DNA of 64,000 nt. It comes from Sphingobacterium corticibacter (GTDB lineage: Bacteria > Bacteroidota > Bacteroidia > Sphingobacteriales > Sphingobacteriaceae). The position numbers were made by a program, and so were the translations under genes. The stretch is from positions 248,001 to 312,000 of the forward strand of contig NZ_QDKG01000002.1 of the NCBI RefSeq assembly GCF_003076635.1, read 5' to 3'. Below, piece by piece: positions 45,938 to 54,836 of the stretch (position 1 is the stretch's first letter; every line of letters begins with the position of its first letter). The notes beneath the pieces are model-generated. The model searched no databases, was not told the origin of the DNA, and saw only the letters and a program-made list of their open reading frames with translations.

Positions 45938-46268
45938 CTTCAAAATAATCTATGATTAATGATTTGATAATTAATTCTTGCTCCATGAGCGTGTAATTGG
46001 GGATTGGCTTCACCAATTCCCAGTGCGGCCAACCTTCTTCGTCCAAGCCCTTTAATTCATAAAAACCCATGGAGCTGAACAAGCGACAGTTGGCAATATG
46101 CATCAGCTCTTCTTTCTGTCTCTTCGAAAATTCCTGCGGACCTTTTCCTAGCTCCTGCACACCGATTAGAAACAACATCACCTTCAGGTCGGGGATATCC
46201 ATATCAAACTGCTCGGCCAATACCTCTTGCAGATGTGCCCATTTCTTATTTACTTCTCCGGCGTTCAT
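45921..46268 (-). CDS. conserved hypothetical protein
   Basis: A 115-residue soluble, helical protein I do not recognise by function. Its composition is even, with no signal peptide or membrane segment; landmarks are VLAEQFDMDIPDLKVMLFLIGVQELG, here noted by DMDIPDLK, and KRQKEELMHIANCRLFS. It is locked between the phosphatase (ATGA overlap at 46265-46268) and the cyclophilin (17-base overlap), so it is translated coupled to both. I read it as a Bacteroidota-specific conserved gene. Confidence 0.8.
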   Translation of the reverse strand: MNAGEVNKKWAHLQEVLAEQFDMDIPDLKVMLFLIGVQELGKGPQEFSKRQKEELMHIANCRLFSSMGFYELKGLDEEGWPHWELVKPIPNYTLMEQELIIKSLIIDYFEDAQVI

Positions 46269-46723
46269 GCTTTGTCCTCCTGCTTTTCGGATTGCCAAGT
46301 TTTCAGTAAAACCTGTGCTTGTGCAGCAATCATATCATATACTGGCTCAAACATCGTATCATCGAAATACGGATCAGGCACTTCGCCTTCGGGCAAGAAT
46401 AATGTCACTTTATCGCGTTGTTCATCGGTTTTAGCTTGGTCAATTACATCGCGGTAATTCTGGCGATCCATCACCAGAATCTTATCAAAGCGGTCGAACA
46501 TATTCGGTTGAAACCATTGCGCTTGTTGCGTAGATATATCCAATCCGTAGCTTTTTGCTGTCGCAATAGAGCGTCTGTCCGGCGCTTGGCCAACATGCCA
46601 ATCGCCCGTTCCGGCAGAATCCACCTGCCAATCTAATCCTTCTTTATCTATCATTGCTTGCATAATGCCATGCGCCAAAGGCGAACGGCAAATATTACCC
46701 AAGCATACCATTAATATCTTCAT
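46265..46723 (-). CDS. low-molecular-weight protein-tyrosine phosphatase
   Basis: A 152-residue LMW-PTP. The P-loop CLGNICRS places nucleophile Cys7 and Arg13, and the general acid is the Asp of VPDPYFDD near residue 125. Such enzymes dephosphorylate tyrosine kinases and sugar transferases of capsule synthesis, or arginine phosphates in other phyla. No kinase lies nearby. It is the first gene of the ptp-hypothetical-cyclophilin-xth operon. Confidence 0.95.
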   Translation of the reverse strand: MKILMVCLGNICRSPLAHGIMQAMIDKEGLDWQVDSAGTGDWHVGQAPDRRSIATAKSYGLDISTQQAQWFQPNMFDRFDKILVMDRQNYRDVIDQAKTDEQRDKVTLFLPEGEVPDPYFDDTMFEPVYDMIAAQAQVLLKTWQSEKQEDKA

Positions 46724-46822
46724 GTATTGCTAGTCCATTTTTGTTGGTGATCGAAATTACTACATTATGCGGAGATATTATAATTCCGCTGCCGCAATGG
46801 CCGAATTTCTCTATAACAAGAA

Positions 46823-46844
46823 AGCCTCCCCAATCGGGGAGGCT
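46823..46844 (-). terminator. hairpin downstream of degP
   Basis: AGCCTCCCC (46823-46831), loop AATC and GGGGAGGCT (46836-46844): a GC-rich 9-bp stem 30 bases after the degP stop. On the minus strand it is followed by TTTCTTG, a weak T-run. Confidence 0.65.
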
Positions 46845-46873
46845 CTTCCATTGGGATGGAAACTATCTACTTT

Positions 46874-48433
46874 TTATCGTTGCAAGGGCACATTCATTTC
46901 ACGAATGCTTCCTCTACGTGGCACTGCCACGATGTTAATCATATTTCTACGTGTGTTGGACAAAGCACTTTCTACCTCATCTACATTGTTCACTGGTTTG
47001 CCATTGATTTCAGTGATCACCAATCCAGACTCATAGCCAAAGTACTCGAACAATCCACCACGGTGTACCTGTGCGATCGTTACACCAGAATTGACGCCCA
47101 ATTCTTTTTTCTTTGCATCGGTTGCTGGCACAAAGCTAGCTCCTAGCTTATTAAAGATCTCCGCACCGCTAGCCGATCCACCTTCAGATTCTGCTGCTGT
47201 TTTGGTTTCCTCACCTTTCAAGGTAACCGTAACATCTTTCTCCTTTTTATCGCGTTTGTACGTCAATTTTACCTTATCGCCAGGACGGAGTCTCGCTACG
47301 CGTTCTTGTAAATCTGGAGTTGACTCAATCGTACGTCCTTCGATTTTTGTTAGTACGTCGCCACGTTTGATACCTGCGGCTTCTGCTGCACCACCTTTTA
47401 CTACATCTCTTACATAAAGACCGGACACATCATCAATACCAAACTCTTCGCGAGTCGCTGCATTGATTTCCGTGAAAGTAACGCCTACATAACCACGTTT
47501 TACGCTACCAAATTCTTTGAAATCATCCAATACTTTTTTGGCTAAGTTGATCGGAATAGCAAAACCATAACCAGCGTATACACCTGTCGGAGAAGCAATC
47601 GCCGAGTTGATCGCAACCAATTCGCCGCGTGCATTTACCAAGGCACCACCACTGTTACCGCGATTGATTACCGCATCTGTTTGAATAAAGGATTCGATCG
47701 CCGTATTCACCATCAGCTCTTGCTGTTCCTGCGGACTACCAAATCCACGTGGACGTTGTTGTTGCTGCTGCGATTCACCCAAAATACCGATCTGACGGCC
47801 TTTTGCACTCACAATACCTGCGGTAACTGTCGATTCTAAACCAAGAGGATAACCAACGGCTAAAACCCACTCACCTACTTGCACATTATCTGAATCACCC
47901 AGCTTTACGATTGGCAAATTGCTGCCACTAACTTTGATTAATGCTAAATCCGTATTCGCATCGCGACCAATTACTTTCGCTTCAAACGTACGTTTGTCGG
48001 TCAGTTTTACTTCGATCTTGTCTGCATCTTGTACCACGTGATTATTCGTCACGATGTAACCATCTGGCGAGATAATCACACCAGAGCCAGATCCCGTAGA
48101 TTGACGTGGCTGTTGTTGTCTGCGTTGTTGTGGCATACCAAAGAACTCCTCGAAAAGATCAAATGGCTCACCTCCGCCACGTTGCGAACCACGCGCTGTA
48201 GACGTCACCGTAATATGCACTACACCTGGTGTCACAGCTGCTGCCGCTTGGGTAAAATCAGGATTTCCGGTAGAAGACATAATTTCTGCACCTGGATTAT
48301 TCGCATAGAAAACTTTCTGCTGTTCCTCGAAAGTCATCCGATCCAGCTGCCGATTCTCGAAGAGCTTATAGCCCCCCAATGCGATAGCTCCTCCTATCGC
48401 CGCTACCAATAATGTTGCTCCTATTTTTTTCAT
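46874..48433 (-). CDS. degP: Do/DegP-family periplasmic serine protease
   Basis: A 519-residue HtrA protease and chaperone. A membrane anchor or signal segment (about 1-22) precedes the trypsin-like domain with the catalytic triad in VTNNHVVQDA (His), DANTDLALIKV (Asp) and NRGNSGGALVN (Ser). Two PDZ domains follow, the first with GYVGVTFTEI and the second with GLVITEINGKPVNN. A Q/R-rich insert (QQRRQQQPRQSTG) precedes the first strand of the site. ATG 48433 is used; the upstream GTG is discounted. It degrades misfolded envelope proteins. Confidence 0.95.
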   Translation of the reverse strand: MKKIGATLLVAAIGGAIALGGYKLFENRQLDRMTFEEQQKVFYANNPGAEIMSSTGNPDFTQAAAAVTPGVVHITVTSTARGSQRGGGEPFDLFEEFFGMPQQRRQQQPRQSTGSGSGVIISPDGYIVTNNHVVQDADKIEVKLTDKRTFEAKVIGRDANTDLALIKVSGSNLPIVKLGDSDNVQVGEWVLAVGYPLGLESTVTAGIVSAKGRQIGILGESQQQQQRPRGFGSPQEQQELMVNTAIESFIQTDAVINRGNSGGALVNARGELVAINSAIASPTGVYAGYGFAIPINLAKKVLDDFKEFGSVKRGYVGVTFTEINAATREEFGIDDVSGLYVRDVVKGGAAEAAGIKRGDVLTKIEGRTIESTPDLQERVARLRPGDKVKLTYKRDKKEKDVTVTLKGEETKTAAESEGGSASGAEIFNKLGASFVPATDAKKKELGVNSGVTIAQVHRGGLFEYFGYESGLVITEINGKPVNNVDEVESALSNTRRNMINIVAVPRRGSIREMNVPLQR

Positions 48434-48497
48434 AATGATTTTAATTGTTGAAACATAAATAAACACCGCTACAAATCCGGTGATGTTTTGATTAAGT

Positions 48498-48529
48498 CAA
48501 ATGTAATACCATGCGGCCTGCTGGTACAA
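48498..48529 (-). promoter_or_regulatory. promoter of degP (TTG-N21-TACATTTG)
   Basis: On the minus strand, TTG (48529-48527) and TACATTTG (48505-48498) lie 21 bases apart. The leader of roughly 60 nt contains a small CACCG/CGGTG hairpin (48464-48485). No sigma-E-type motif was recognised. Confidence 0.65.
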
Positions 48530-48595
48530 GTTTTGTCAGTTAAATAATGTTAATCAAAAACGCGTTTGATGCGCTTTTAACAAGATTTAACCATA

Positions 48596-48628
48596 TTGGT
48601 CTCTTTTGTAACAAGATTATTAAATTTG
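48596..48628 (+). promoter_or_regulatory. promoter of dapF (TTG-N22-TAAATTTG)
   Basis: TTG at 48596-48598 and TAAATTTG at 48621-48628; the dapF ATG is 19 bases further on. Confidence 0.55.
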
Positions 48629-48646
48629 TAGCATATTATAAAGGAC

Positions 48647-49441
48647 ATGAGCAGAAAAATTGCATTCTCTAAATATCAAGGCGCAGGCAACGATTTTATT
48701 TTAATTGATAACCGCAACAACGGTTTTGACCACAATAACCATGATTTAGTGGCCAAAATGTGCGATCGTCGTTTTGGTATCGGTGCTGATGGTCTGATGC
48801 TATTGGAGTATACAAAAAATTCTGATATCAGGTCTGATTTCGACATGATTTACTATAACGCAGACGGTCAAAAAGGTTCGATGTGCGGCAATGGCGGACG
48901 CTGTATTGTTGCTTTTGCCCGTGATCTTGGCGTTATTGAGCAAGACACTGTCTTTATGGCAGTTGACGGCTTACATCATGCCAATATCCAAGCCGAGCAA
49001 GTACAACTTGGCATGATAGACGTGAACAATTTCGCTCGCGATGGCGAAGCGTATATCTTGCAAACTGGATCTCCGCACTACGTAGAATTCGTATCGGGGC
49101 TGGCAGATTTAGATGTCTTCACAGTCGGTGGGGCGATTCGAAATAATGAAACCTACAAAACCGAAGGTATCAACGTCAACTTTGTGGAGAAAGAGGGAGA
49201 AGATGCCTATTTCTGTCGTACTTTCGAACGTGGCGTAGAAGATGAAACATTTGCTTGTGGTACTGGCGCGACGGCCGCAGCGATGGCCATTGCCCTGCAA
49301 GAAGAACGCGAAGGACATCAAGAAATTGGTATTCGTGTATTAGGTGGCCAATTACGCATTGCCTTCGACAAACAAGGAGATACCTTTACCAATGTGTGGT
49401 TGCACGGCCCTGCCAAATCGGTATTTCAGGGCGAATTTTAA
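48647..49441 (+). CDS. dapF: diaminopimelate epimerase
   Basis: PLP-independent racemase converting LL- to meso-diaminopimelate for lysine and peptidoglycan. The 264-residue chain shows YQGAGNDFILID, the first active-site Cys in GSMCGNGGRC and the second in FACGTGATAAA, the expected pair. It is divergent from degP and 61 bases ahead of the SNF2 helicase gene. Confidence 0.97.
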   Translation: MSRKIAFSKYQGAGNDFILIDNRNNGFDHNNHDLVAKMCDRRFGIGADGLMLLEYTKNSDIRSDFDMIYYNADGQKGSMCGNGGRCIVAFARDLGVIEQDTVFMAVDGLHHANIQAEQVQLGMIDVNNFARDGEAYILQTGSPHYVEFVSGLADLDVFTVGGAIRNNETYKTEGINVNFVEKEGEDAYFCRTFERGVEDETFACGTGATAAAMAIALQEEREGHQEIGIRVLGGQLRIAFDKQGDTFTNVWLHGPAKSVFQGEF

Positions 49442-49502
49442 ACTCTAGCAGGAGAATGGTATATTAGTGGTCTTTTTTGCGAGACAGCACTACAATCATT
49501 TC

Positions 49503-52388
49503 ATGCAGCAAGTTGATTCCAATCTTCCTTTTCGATTAATTTACTCTTTGGGTGAGCACCCTTATTTGGGCTACCTCATCGAGCCGCATGTGGTGCAGCT
49601 CAATAGCAATGGATCGCTATCACTTACTTATAAAAGAGTGTTTAGCAATACGGCTGCGGAGTACGCTGCAGGATTATCTGATGCAGATATGGAGATGATT
49701 CGCTTGCTCGATGAAGTCGAGCAAACACATATCATCAAGCGGTATCACAAAAAACCGATTCGTCCGGCAGATTATTTCACCAAGATATTCGATCAAAAAA
49801 TATATCAGTTTGTTCGCCCAAAGATCGAACAACGATTGCTCAAAGTACTCGACAAACTGGAAGGCCGTCCGCTCTATCTAATGAGCAAAAAAGATGGTTA
49901 TCCGGCCGAAACGAGATTGCAAATTGCGCAAGAACCTGCTTCTATCCTATTTCATTTCAGAAGAAATGAAGAAGAAACGCGCTATTTCCCGACCATCAAA
50001 TACCAAGGACACCGCATGGAGTTTATGTATAAAGATGCAAGTGTCATTATACAAGAACAAGCTTGGTTGTTACTCGAAGGCACCTTGTATCATTTTGATC
50101 AACCGCTAGACGGCAAGAAGCTCAGCCCATTCTTACAAAAGCGTTTTATATCGGTTCCTCGCAATACGGAAAAGAAGTATTTTGAAACCTTCGTGACCAA
50201 CCTCATCGAGCGTCATAATGTCTATGCAGAAGGTTTTGACATCAAAACCATGAAAGAAGATGCCGTGCCGATCTTAACCATTCGCTACGCGGAAGGCCAA
50301 GCTCCACAAGTGGAATTGAGCTTTCGCTATGGTGACTATACGTTTCCGCCTAGCATCGAACGCTCGATCACGGTTCGTTTGCAACATGATGAAGAGCAAG
50401 ATACGTACACCTTCACCCGGATCAAACGATCGGTGAAATGGGAGCAAAAGCAAGAAACTGCGCTGATCGAATTGGGTTTACAATCCAAAGATCGCCTCTT
50501 CGGCTCATTCGGCGTAGCCGCTGCTTCAGGTGAACACAGCTTTTCGATCTTCGAGTGGTTGAACAAGCATATAGAACAGTTAAAAGAATTGGGCTTTGTC
50601 GTCGAGCAACAAACCGGTGCGAAACGATTCTTTCTGGGCTTGGCCAGCGTCGACATGACGGTGGAGGAAAACAATGATTGGTTTGATCTACAAGCTTTCG
50701 TTTCTTTTGGGTCTTACAAGATTCCATTCGTGCAATTGCGCGATCATATCCTGAATAGGATTCACGAGTTTGTACTACCAAATGGCGAGATTGCGGTGAT
50801 TCCCGAAGCTTGGTTTGCACAGTACGAACACTTATTCCATTTCTCCAACTCCACCGATGGATTGAAACTGAATAGAATGCATGTCGGCATTCTACAAGAC
50901 ATCAGCGAACATGCGATGGTTTCTTTCCAACGTAAATTGGAGAAACTAAACTCGTTTGAAGAGATTGAGCAGATGCCACCGCCGCTGCATTTCAAAGGAC
51001 AATTACGCGCTTATCAGCAGGCGGGCTACAACTGGTTTCACTTCTTGCAGCAATATCGTTTTGGCGGTATTTTGGCGGATGATATGGGATTGGGAAAGAC
51101 CGTACAAACTATTGCGCTACTGCAACGGCAAAAAGAAAACCGCGCCGAAGGCGAACATGCGGTTACCTCTTTGCTTATTTTGCCGACGTCCTTATTGTAC
51201 AATTGGCAGAAAGAAGCCGCTCGTTTTGCGCCCAAACTCCGCGTGCTGCTGCACACCGGCTATGCACGTACCAAAGATTCTTTCGCATTTACGCACTACG
51301 ATCTGGTAATTACCACCTATGGTGTGGTCAGAAGTGATGAGGCATTGTTTAGCGCATTCTTCTTCGATTACATCATTCTCGACGAGAGTCAGCATATTAA
51401 AAACCCGCGATCGAAATCATTTAAAGCCATCAAAACTTTGCGGAGCAAACATCGCTTGGCACTCACCGGTACTCCGATCGAAAACTCGGTAGCCGATCTT
51501 TGGACGCAGATGCACTTTTCGAATCCCGGATTATTGGGCAATTACCATTATTTCCAAGAGGAATTTGTGATTCCGATCGAGAAAAAGAAGGATGAGGATC
51601 GTGCGCAACGCCTGCAAGCGATGATCAAACCATTCATCCTACGCCGCACGAAGAATCAGGTGGCTACAGAACTACCTTCTAAAACGGAGCAAATCGTGTA
51701 TTGCGCGATGAATGACAAGCAAGCGGAATTGTACGACAGCACGAAATCGGCTTATCGCAATGTCCTCTTGGACGAACCTGCGGCAGGTGAAAACAGTCAG
51801 ATGACCTTGTTGCAGGGTTTGATGAAATTGCGGCAGCTGGCCAATCATCCGCACATGGTAGATCAGGAATATGCCGACGGCTCAGGAAAATTTGATGCGG
51901 TACTGGAAATGTTAGAATCCGTACCTACGCAAGATAGCAAGATCTTGATCTTCTCTCAGTTTGTGAAGCATTTGGATATTTTCCGCCAGCATTTCGACCG
52001 CAAGAAAACGAAATACGCTTACTTGGATGGTGGCACGAAAGATCGCGAAGCGGCGGTGAATCAGTTTAAAAACGATGCGGAAACACGTATCTTTCTGATT
52101 TCGATCAAAGCGGGTGGCGTGGGTCTGAATCTGACGGAGGCAGATTATGTATTTATTCTAGATCCGTGGTGGAATCCAGCGGTGGAGCAGCAAGCCATTG
52201 ACCGCAGCCATCGCATTGGCCAAGAGCGCAATGTGTTTATCTACCGCTTCATCAGTAAAGATAGCGTTGAAGAGAAGATTGTGTCCTTACAAAACCGCAA
52301 AAAGAAACTCTCTTCCGCGTTGATCACGACAGAAGAGAGTTTCGTAAAATCCTTATCCCGCGAAGACCTAAGCATCCTCTTGGAGTAA
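49503..52388 (+). CDS. SNF2/RapA-type DEAD/DEAH-box helicase
   Basis: A 961-residue SWI2/SNF2 ATPase. The N-terminal half (1-490) is a long, poorly conserved region with no recognisable SWIM zinc cysteines. The core has Walker A DDMGLGKTVQTIALL near 525, DESQHIKN (DExH-like) near 627 and LTGTPIENSVADLW. The C-terminal half contains ILIFSQFVKHLDIF, SIKAGGVGLNLTEADYVF and DPWWNPAVEQQAIDRSHRIGQ. Such proteins remodel protein-DNA complexes or recycle RNA polymerase. ATG 49503 is preferred over GTG 49467. It ends five bases from the convergent serB-like stop. Confidence 0.92.
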   Translation: MQQVDSNLPFRLIYSLGEHPYLGYLIEPHVVQLNSNGSLSLTYKRVFSNTAAEYAAGLSDADMEMIRLLDEVEQTHIIKRYHKKPIRPADYFTKIFDQKIYQFVRPKIEQRLLKVLDKLEGRPLYLMSKKDGYPAETRLQIAQEPASILFHFRRNEEETRYFPTIKYQGHRMEFMYKDASVIIQEQAWLLLEGTLYHFDQPLDGKKLSPFLQKRFISVPRNTEKKYFETFVTNLIERHNVYAEGFDIKTMKEDAVPILTIRYAEGQAPQVELSFRYGDYTFPPSIERSITVRLQHDEEQDTYTFTRIKRSVKWEQKQETALIELGLQSKDRLFGSFGVAAASGEHSFSIFEWLNKHIEQLKELGFVVEQQTGAKRFFLGLASVDMTVEENNDWFDLQAFVSFGSYKIPFVQLRDHILNRIHEFVLPNGEIAVIPEAWFAQYEHLFHFSNSTDGLKLNRMHVGILQDISEHAMVSFQRKLEKLNSFEEIEQMPPPLHFKGQLRAYQQAGYNWFHFLQQYRFGGILADDMGLGKTVQTIALLQRQKENRAEGEHAVTSLLILPTSLLYNWQKEAARFAPKLRVLLHTGYARTKDSFAFTHYDLVITTYGVVRSDEALFSAFFFDYIILDESQHIKNPRSKSFKAIKTLRSKHRLALTGTPIENSVADLWTQMHFSNPGLLGNYHYFQEEFVIPIEKKKDEDRAQRLQAMIKPFILRRTKNQVATELPSKTEQIVYCAMNDKQAELYDSTKSAYRNVLLDEPAAGENSQMTLLQGLMKLRQLANHPHMVDQEYADGSGKFDAVLEMLESVPTQDSKILIFSQFVKHLDIFRQHFDRKKTKYAYLDGGTKDREAAVNQFKNDAETRIFLISIKAGGVGLNLTEADYVFILDPWWNPAVEQQAIDRSHRIGQERNVFIYRFISKDSVEEKIVSLQNRKKKLSSALITTEESFVKSLSREDLSILLE

Positions 52389-52393
52389 TCGGC

Positions 52394-53689
52394 TTATTTG
52401 TATAGTATTCGGAACTTGATCGTATTATCGATCTGCTTCAGTTGTTTCAACATTTCCTTATCATACTGCGCATCGACATCGGTGATGGCGTAGCCAATTT
52501 CATCTTTGGTCATCAGAAACTGAGAGAAAATATTGACTTCATTTTCTGCATACACCTTATTGATCTGCGCCATAATGCCCGGTACGTTCTTGTGAATGTG
52601 AATCAAGCGGTGCGCGTGTTTCAACTTCGGTAAAGTCATCGCTGGGAAATTGCGACTCATATAGGTATCGCCATGATTGATGAAATCTGCCATGCGACGC
52701 GGAATAAATTCGGCATTGCGTTTTTTATGGCGTTTATCATCAAAAATCACCACGCCTTTTTCGCAACATACCGTGCGCGACACATTGCCTTTTACATCGC
52801 CTAAGTAGCCTAAAACTTTCAGCTTATTAGCTCGGCGTAGCTGATTGGGATCGATTGAGACATTATCTCCCAGAAGCAACATACCAACATCCTTCACGTA
52901 TTTCTCCTCAAAGCTATCTTTGATACGGACTGAAAAGCCATCATTCTTCAATATCTCGGCGGCCACATTGGGTACATTGCCAATAATTAGGCAGAGAATT
53001 CGATTTTTCGGATACGAGATCGCACGTGGTAAATCATTGACATACAGAAACTCATCAAAACTTGGCGTGACGTGATCTGCTTTCTCGGTGACGGATTGGC
53101 GTGCAATATTCTCCGTAAACGCATAGAATCGTTCGATCAATCCAGATTCCTTCAACTGGAAATCGGAATAACCATCACCAATACCGAACAATCGGCCTTG
53201 TACGTTGAGCTCTTTCAGCAATTTCACCTTGCCCCCTTCATCAGAAAGTGGATTGGTATCGTCGTAGCCCACAATATTTCCTTCATCATCAAATAAGAAG
53301 GTATTGGCATAAATATTCTCGGTCTTGATACCGTACGGCGCCACGACAGGCGTAATAAACTCCTTAAATCCACCCGATACAATCCATGCCGTATCGGCGT
53401 TGGCTTGAAAGAAAGCACGATTCCGATCAAAAGATTTGGAAACCTTCTTTTTGAGGTGTTTGATCAATTGATCCAGATGGGTTCTATTTGCTTTCAATAA
53501 GCTGATTCGGCCAGTAAGGCTTTCGCGAAAGGAGATCTTTCCTTCCATCGCCAAATTGGTATAGCGTTCTATTTCGCGGTATACGCTTTCTTGTTCGGGA
53601 CTTCCTTCTAGAGATATTCTGGCTAATTCGTCCAGCGCTTCTACTTGTGTAAAGGTGCTGTCGAAATCAATGATATAATAATTTTTCAC
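52394..53689 (-). CDS. SerB phosphatase fused to a SerA remnant and ACT domain
   Basis: A 431-residue chimera. Residues 1-220 are an HAD-IB phosphoserine-phosphatase-like domain with DFDST (Asp8, Asp10), Ser105 in WIVSGGF, Lys154 and GDGYSD at Asp172. Residues 229-317 resemble the substrate-binding part of 3-phosphoglycerate dehydrogenase (LRRANKLKVLGYLGDVKGN). Residues 330-431 match the SerA tail plus ACT domain (RNFPAMTLP, then RLIHIHKNVPGIMAQINKVY). The whole NAD-binding Rossmann domain between them is missing. It probably acts as a serine-responsive phosphoserine phosphatase. It starts 12 bases after the epimerase gene. Confidence 0.85.
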   Translation of the reverse strand: MKNYYIIDFDSTFTQVEALDELARISLEGSPEQESVYREIERYTNLAMEGKISFRESLTGRISLLKANRTHLDQLIKHLKKKVSKSFDRNRAFFQANADTAWIVSGGFKEFITPVVAPYGIKTENIYANTFLFDDEGNIVGYDDTNPLSDEGGKVKLLKELNVQGRLFGIGDGYSDFQLKESGLIERFYAFTENIARQSVTEKADHVTPSFDEFLYVNDLPRAISYPKNRILCLIIGNVPNVAAEILKNDGFSVRIKDSFEEKYVKDVGMLLLGDNVSIDPNQLRRANKLKVLGYLGDVKGNVSRTVCCEKGVVIFDDKRHKKRNAEFIPRRMADFINHGDTYMSRNFPAMTLPKLKHAHRLIHIHKNVPGIMAQINKVYAENEVNIFSQFLMTKDEIGYAITDVDAQYDKEMLKQLKQIDNTIKFRILYK

Positions 53690-53701
53690 GCTCCGTATGG
53701 A

Positions 53702-54676
53702 TTATTTGGCATAATATGCCTGGTATACATTCTTAAGGGTTTCGGCTACTGGCACGAATTGATGGGCAGTAAGTCGAGTGATCTTGGAATTATCGTAGCT
53801 CAATTTTTCGGAAGCTGCCCTGGCGGCATATTTGGTGAGTGCCGACGGTTGTCCGAACAGCGTCGCTTTTACCTTGGCCAATCGCCATGCGATTGACATT
53901 AAGGTTTTGCTCGCTTGGATGGTGGGTGCTGGTTTTCCCATTAAGGCGCTAATGTCTGTCAATAAATCGCGTGACAATACATTCTCACTGTTTAATATGA
54001 ATCTTTCGCCAGAAATTTTGGAATTCATCAGCCAAATCATAATACTAGCCACATCCGTGACATCAACGATACCAACAGAGCCGATTGGAAAGATTTTCAG
54101 TCCTTTTTTGACTTGGTCGAATAAGGCATTGGCGGCAACTTTTCCTTTGCCCAGTCCCACGCCCATCATAATCGATGGATTGACAATCACGGCATCAAGA
54201 TCTTCTTCCATCCCGCGCCACACTTCCATCTCCGCATCATGCTTCGCACGAGAATATAGGGCAGTTTTTCGTGTCATTTCCCATTTCGCCTCTTCAGTAA
54301 CTGGCTGTCCGTTTTTGTTGGACCCAAGTGCTGCTATGGAACTTACATGCACCAAGCGTGCCCGATGCTCTACACACAGATTTACGATATGCTTAGTACC
54401 TTCTCGATTGATTTGAGTGATCTGGGCAGCATCTTTCGATTGATTGGAAATCATCGCCGCACAATGGTACACATACTTAATACCTGAAAACACTTCCTGT
54501 AAAGCGAAATAATCGGTGATATCGGCATCTTCCCATTGTACCAAAGAAGATGCTTTTAGTGCATCGGGTATAATGGATTGTGGTCGCTTTAGAGCGATGA
54601 CGCTATGCCCTGCATCTATCAACTTTTTGATCAATACAGATCCCAAAAAACCGGTTCCTCCAGTTACTAAAATCAT
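53702..54676 (-). CDS. NAD(P)-dependent epimerase/dehydratase, extended SDR
   Basis: A 324-residue extended short-chain dehydrogenase. The N-terminal VTGGTGFLGSVLIKKL (TGxxGxxG) binds the cofactor, and the catalytic Tyr and Lys are in ALYSRAKHDAE (YxxxK). VHVSSIAALG supplies the Ser. It resembles dihydroflavonol-reductase-like or NAD-dependent epimerases; the substrate is not evident. It is the first gene of a minus-strand pair with the SerB-SerA chimera. Confidence 0.9.
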   Translation of the reverse strand: MILVTGGTGFLGSVLIKKLIDAGHSVIALKRPQSIIPDALKASSLVQWEDADITDYFALQEVFSGIKYVYHCAAMISNQSKDAAQITQINREGTKHIVNLCVEHRARLVHVSSIAALGSNKNGQPVTEEAKWEMTRKTALYSRAKHDAEMEVWRGMEEDLDAVIVNPSIMMGVGLGKGKVAANALFDQVKKGLKIFPIGSVGIVDVTDVASIMIWLMNSKISGERFILNSENVLSRDLLTDISALMGKPAPTIQASKTLMSIAWRLAKVKATLFGQPSALTKYAARAASEKLSYDNSKITRLTAHQFVPVAETLKNVYQAYYAK

Positions 54677-54707
54677 CTTCTACCTAGGTGTTTGACATTG
54701 CTTCCTT

Positions 54708-54738
54708 CAAAAGTATAGTAATTATACATACCATGCAA
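54708..54738 (-). promoter_or_regulatory. promoter of the epimerase-serB unit (TTTG-N19-TACTTTTG)
   Basis: On the minus strand, TTTG (54738-54735) and TACTTTTG (54715-54708) are 19 bases apart, with the ATG 31 bases downstream. Confidence 0.65.
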
Positions 54739-54803
54739 ATGCTTATTTGTGGGAGCAAAAGCGAAGGAATAAGTGCATCTTTGTAGTAAACAAAAGCGAT
54801 TTA

Positions 54804-54813
54804 TTTACGTAAA
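54804..54813. repeat. palindrome TTTACGTAAA upstream of the arginase-like gene
   Basis: A perfect 10-bp palindrome 23 bases before ATG 54837, placed where an operator could act. A related TTACGT-AA-ACGTAA occurs at 28957. Confidence 0.3.
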
Positions 54814-54836
54814 GTACTTTTAGCATCACCATATTC

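Noticed and set aside
53832-54416. 194-codon open frame on the plus strand
   Set aside because: Antisense shadow of the SDR epimerase gene, whose motifs are unmistakable.
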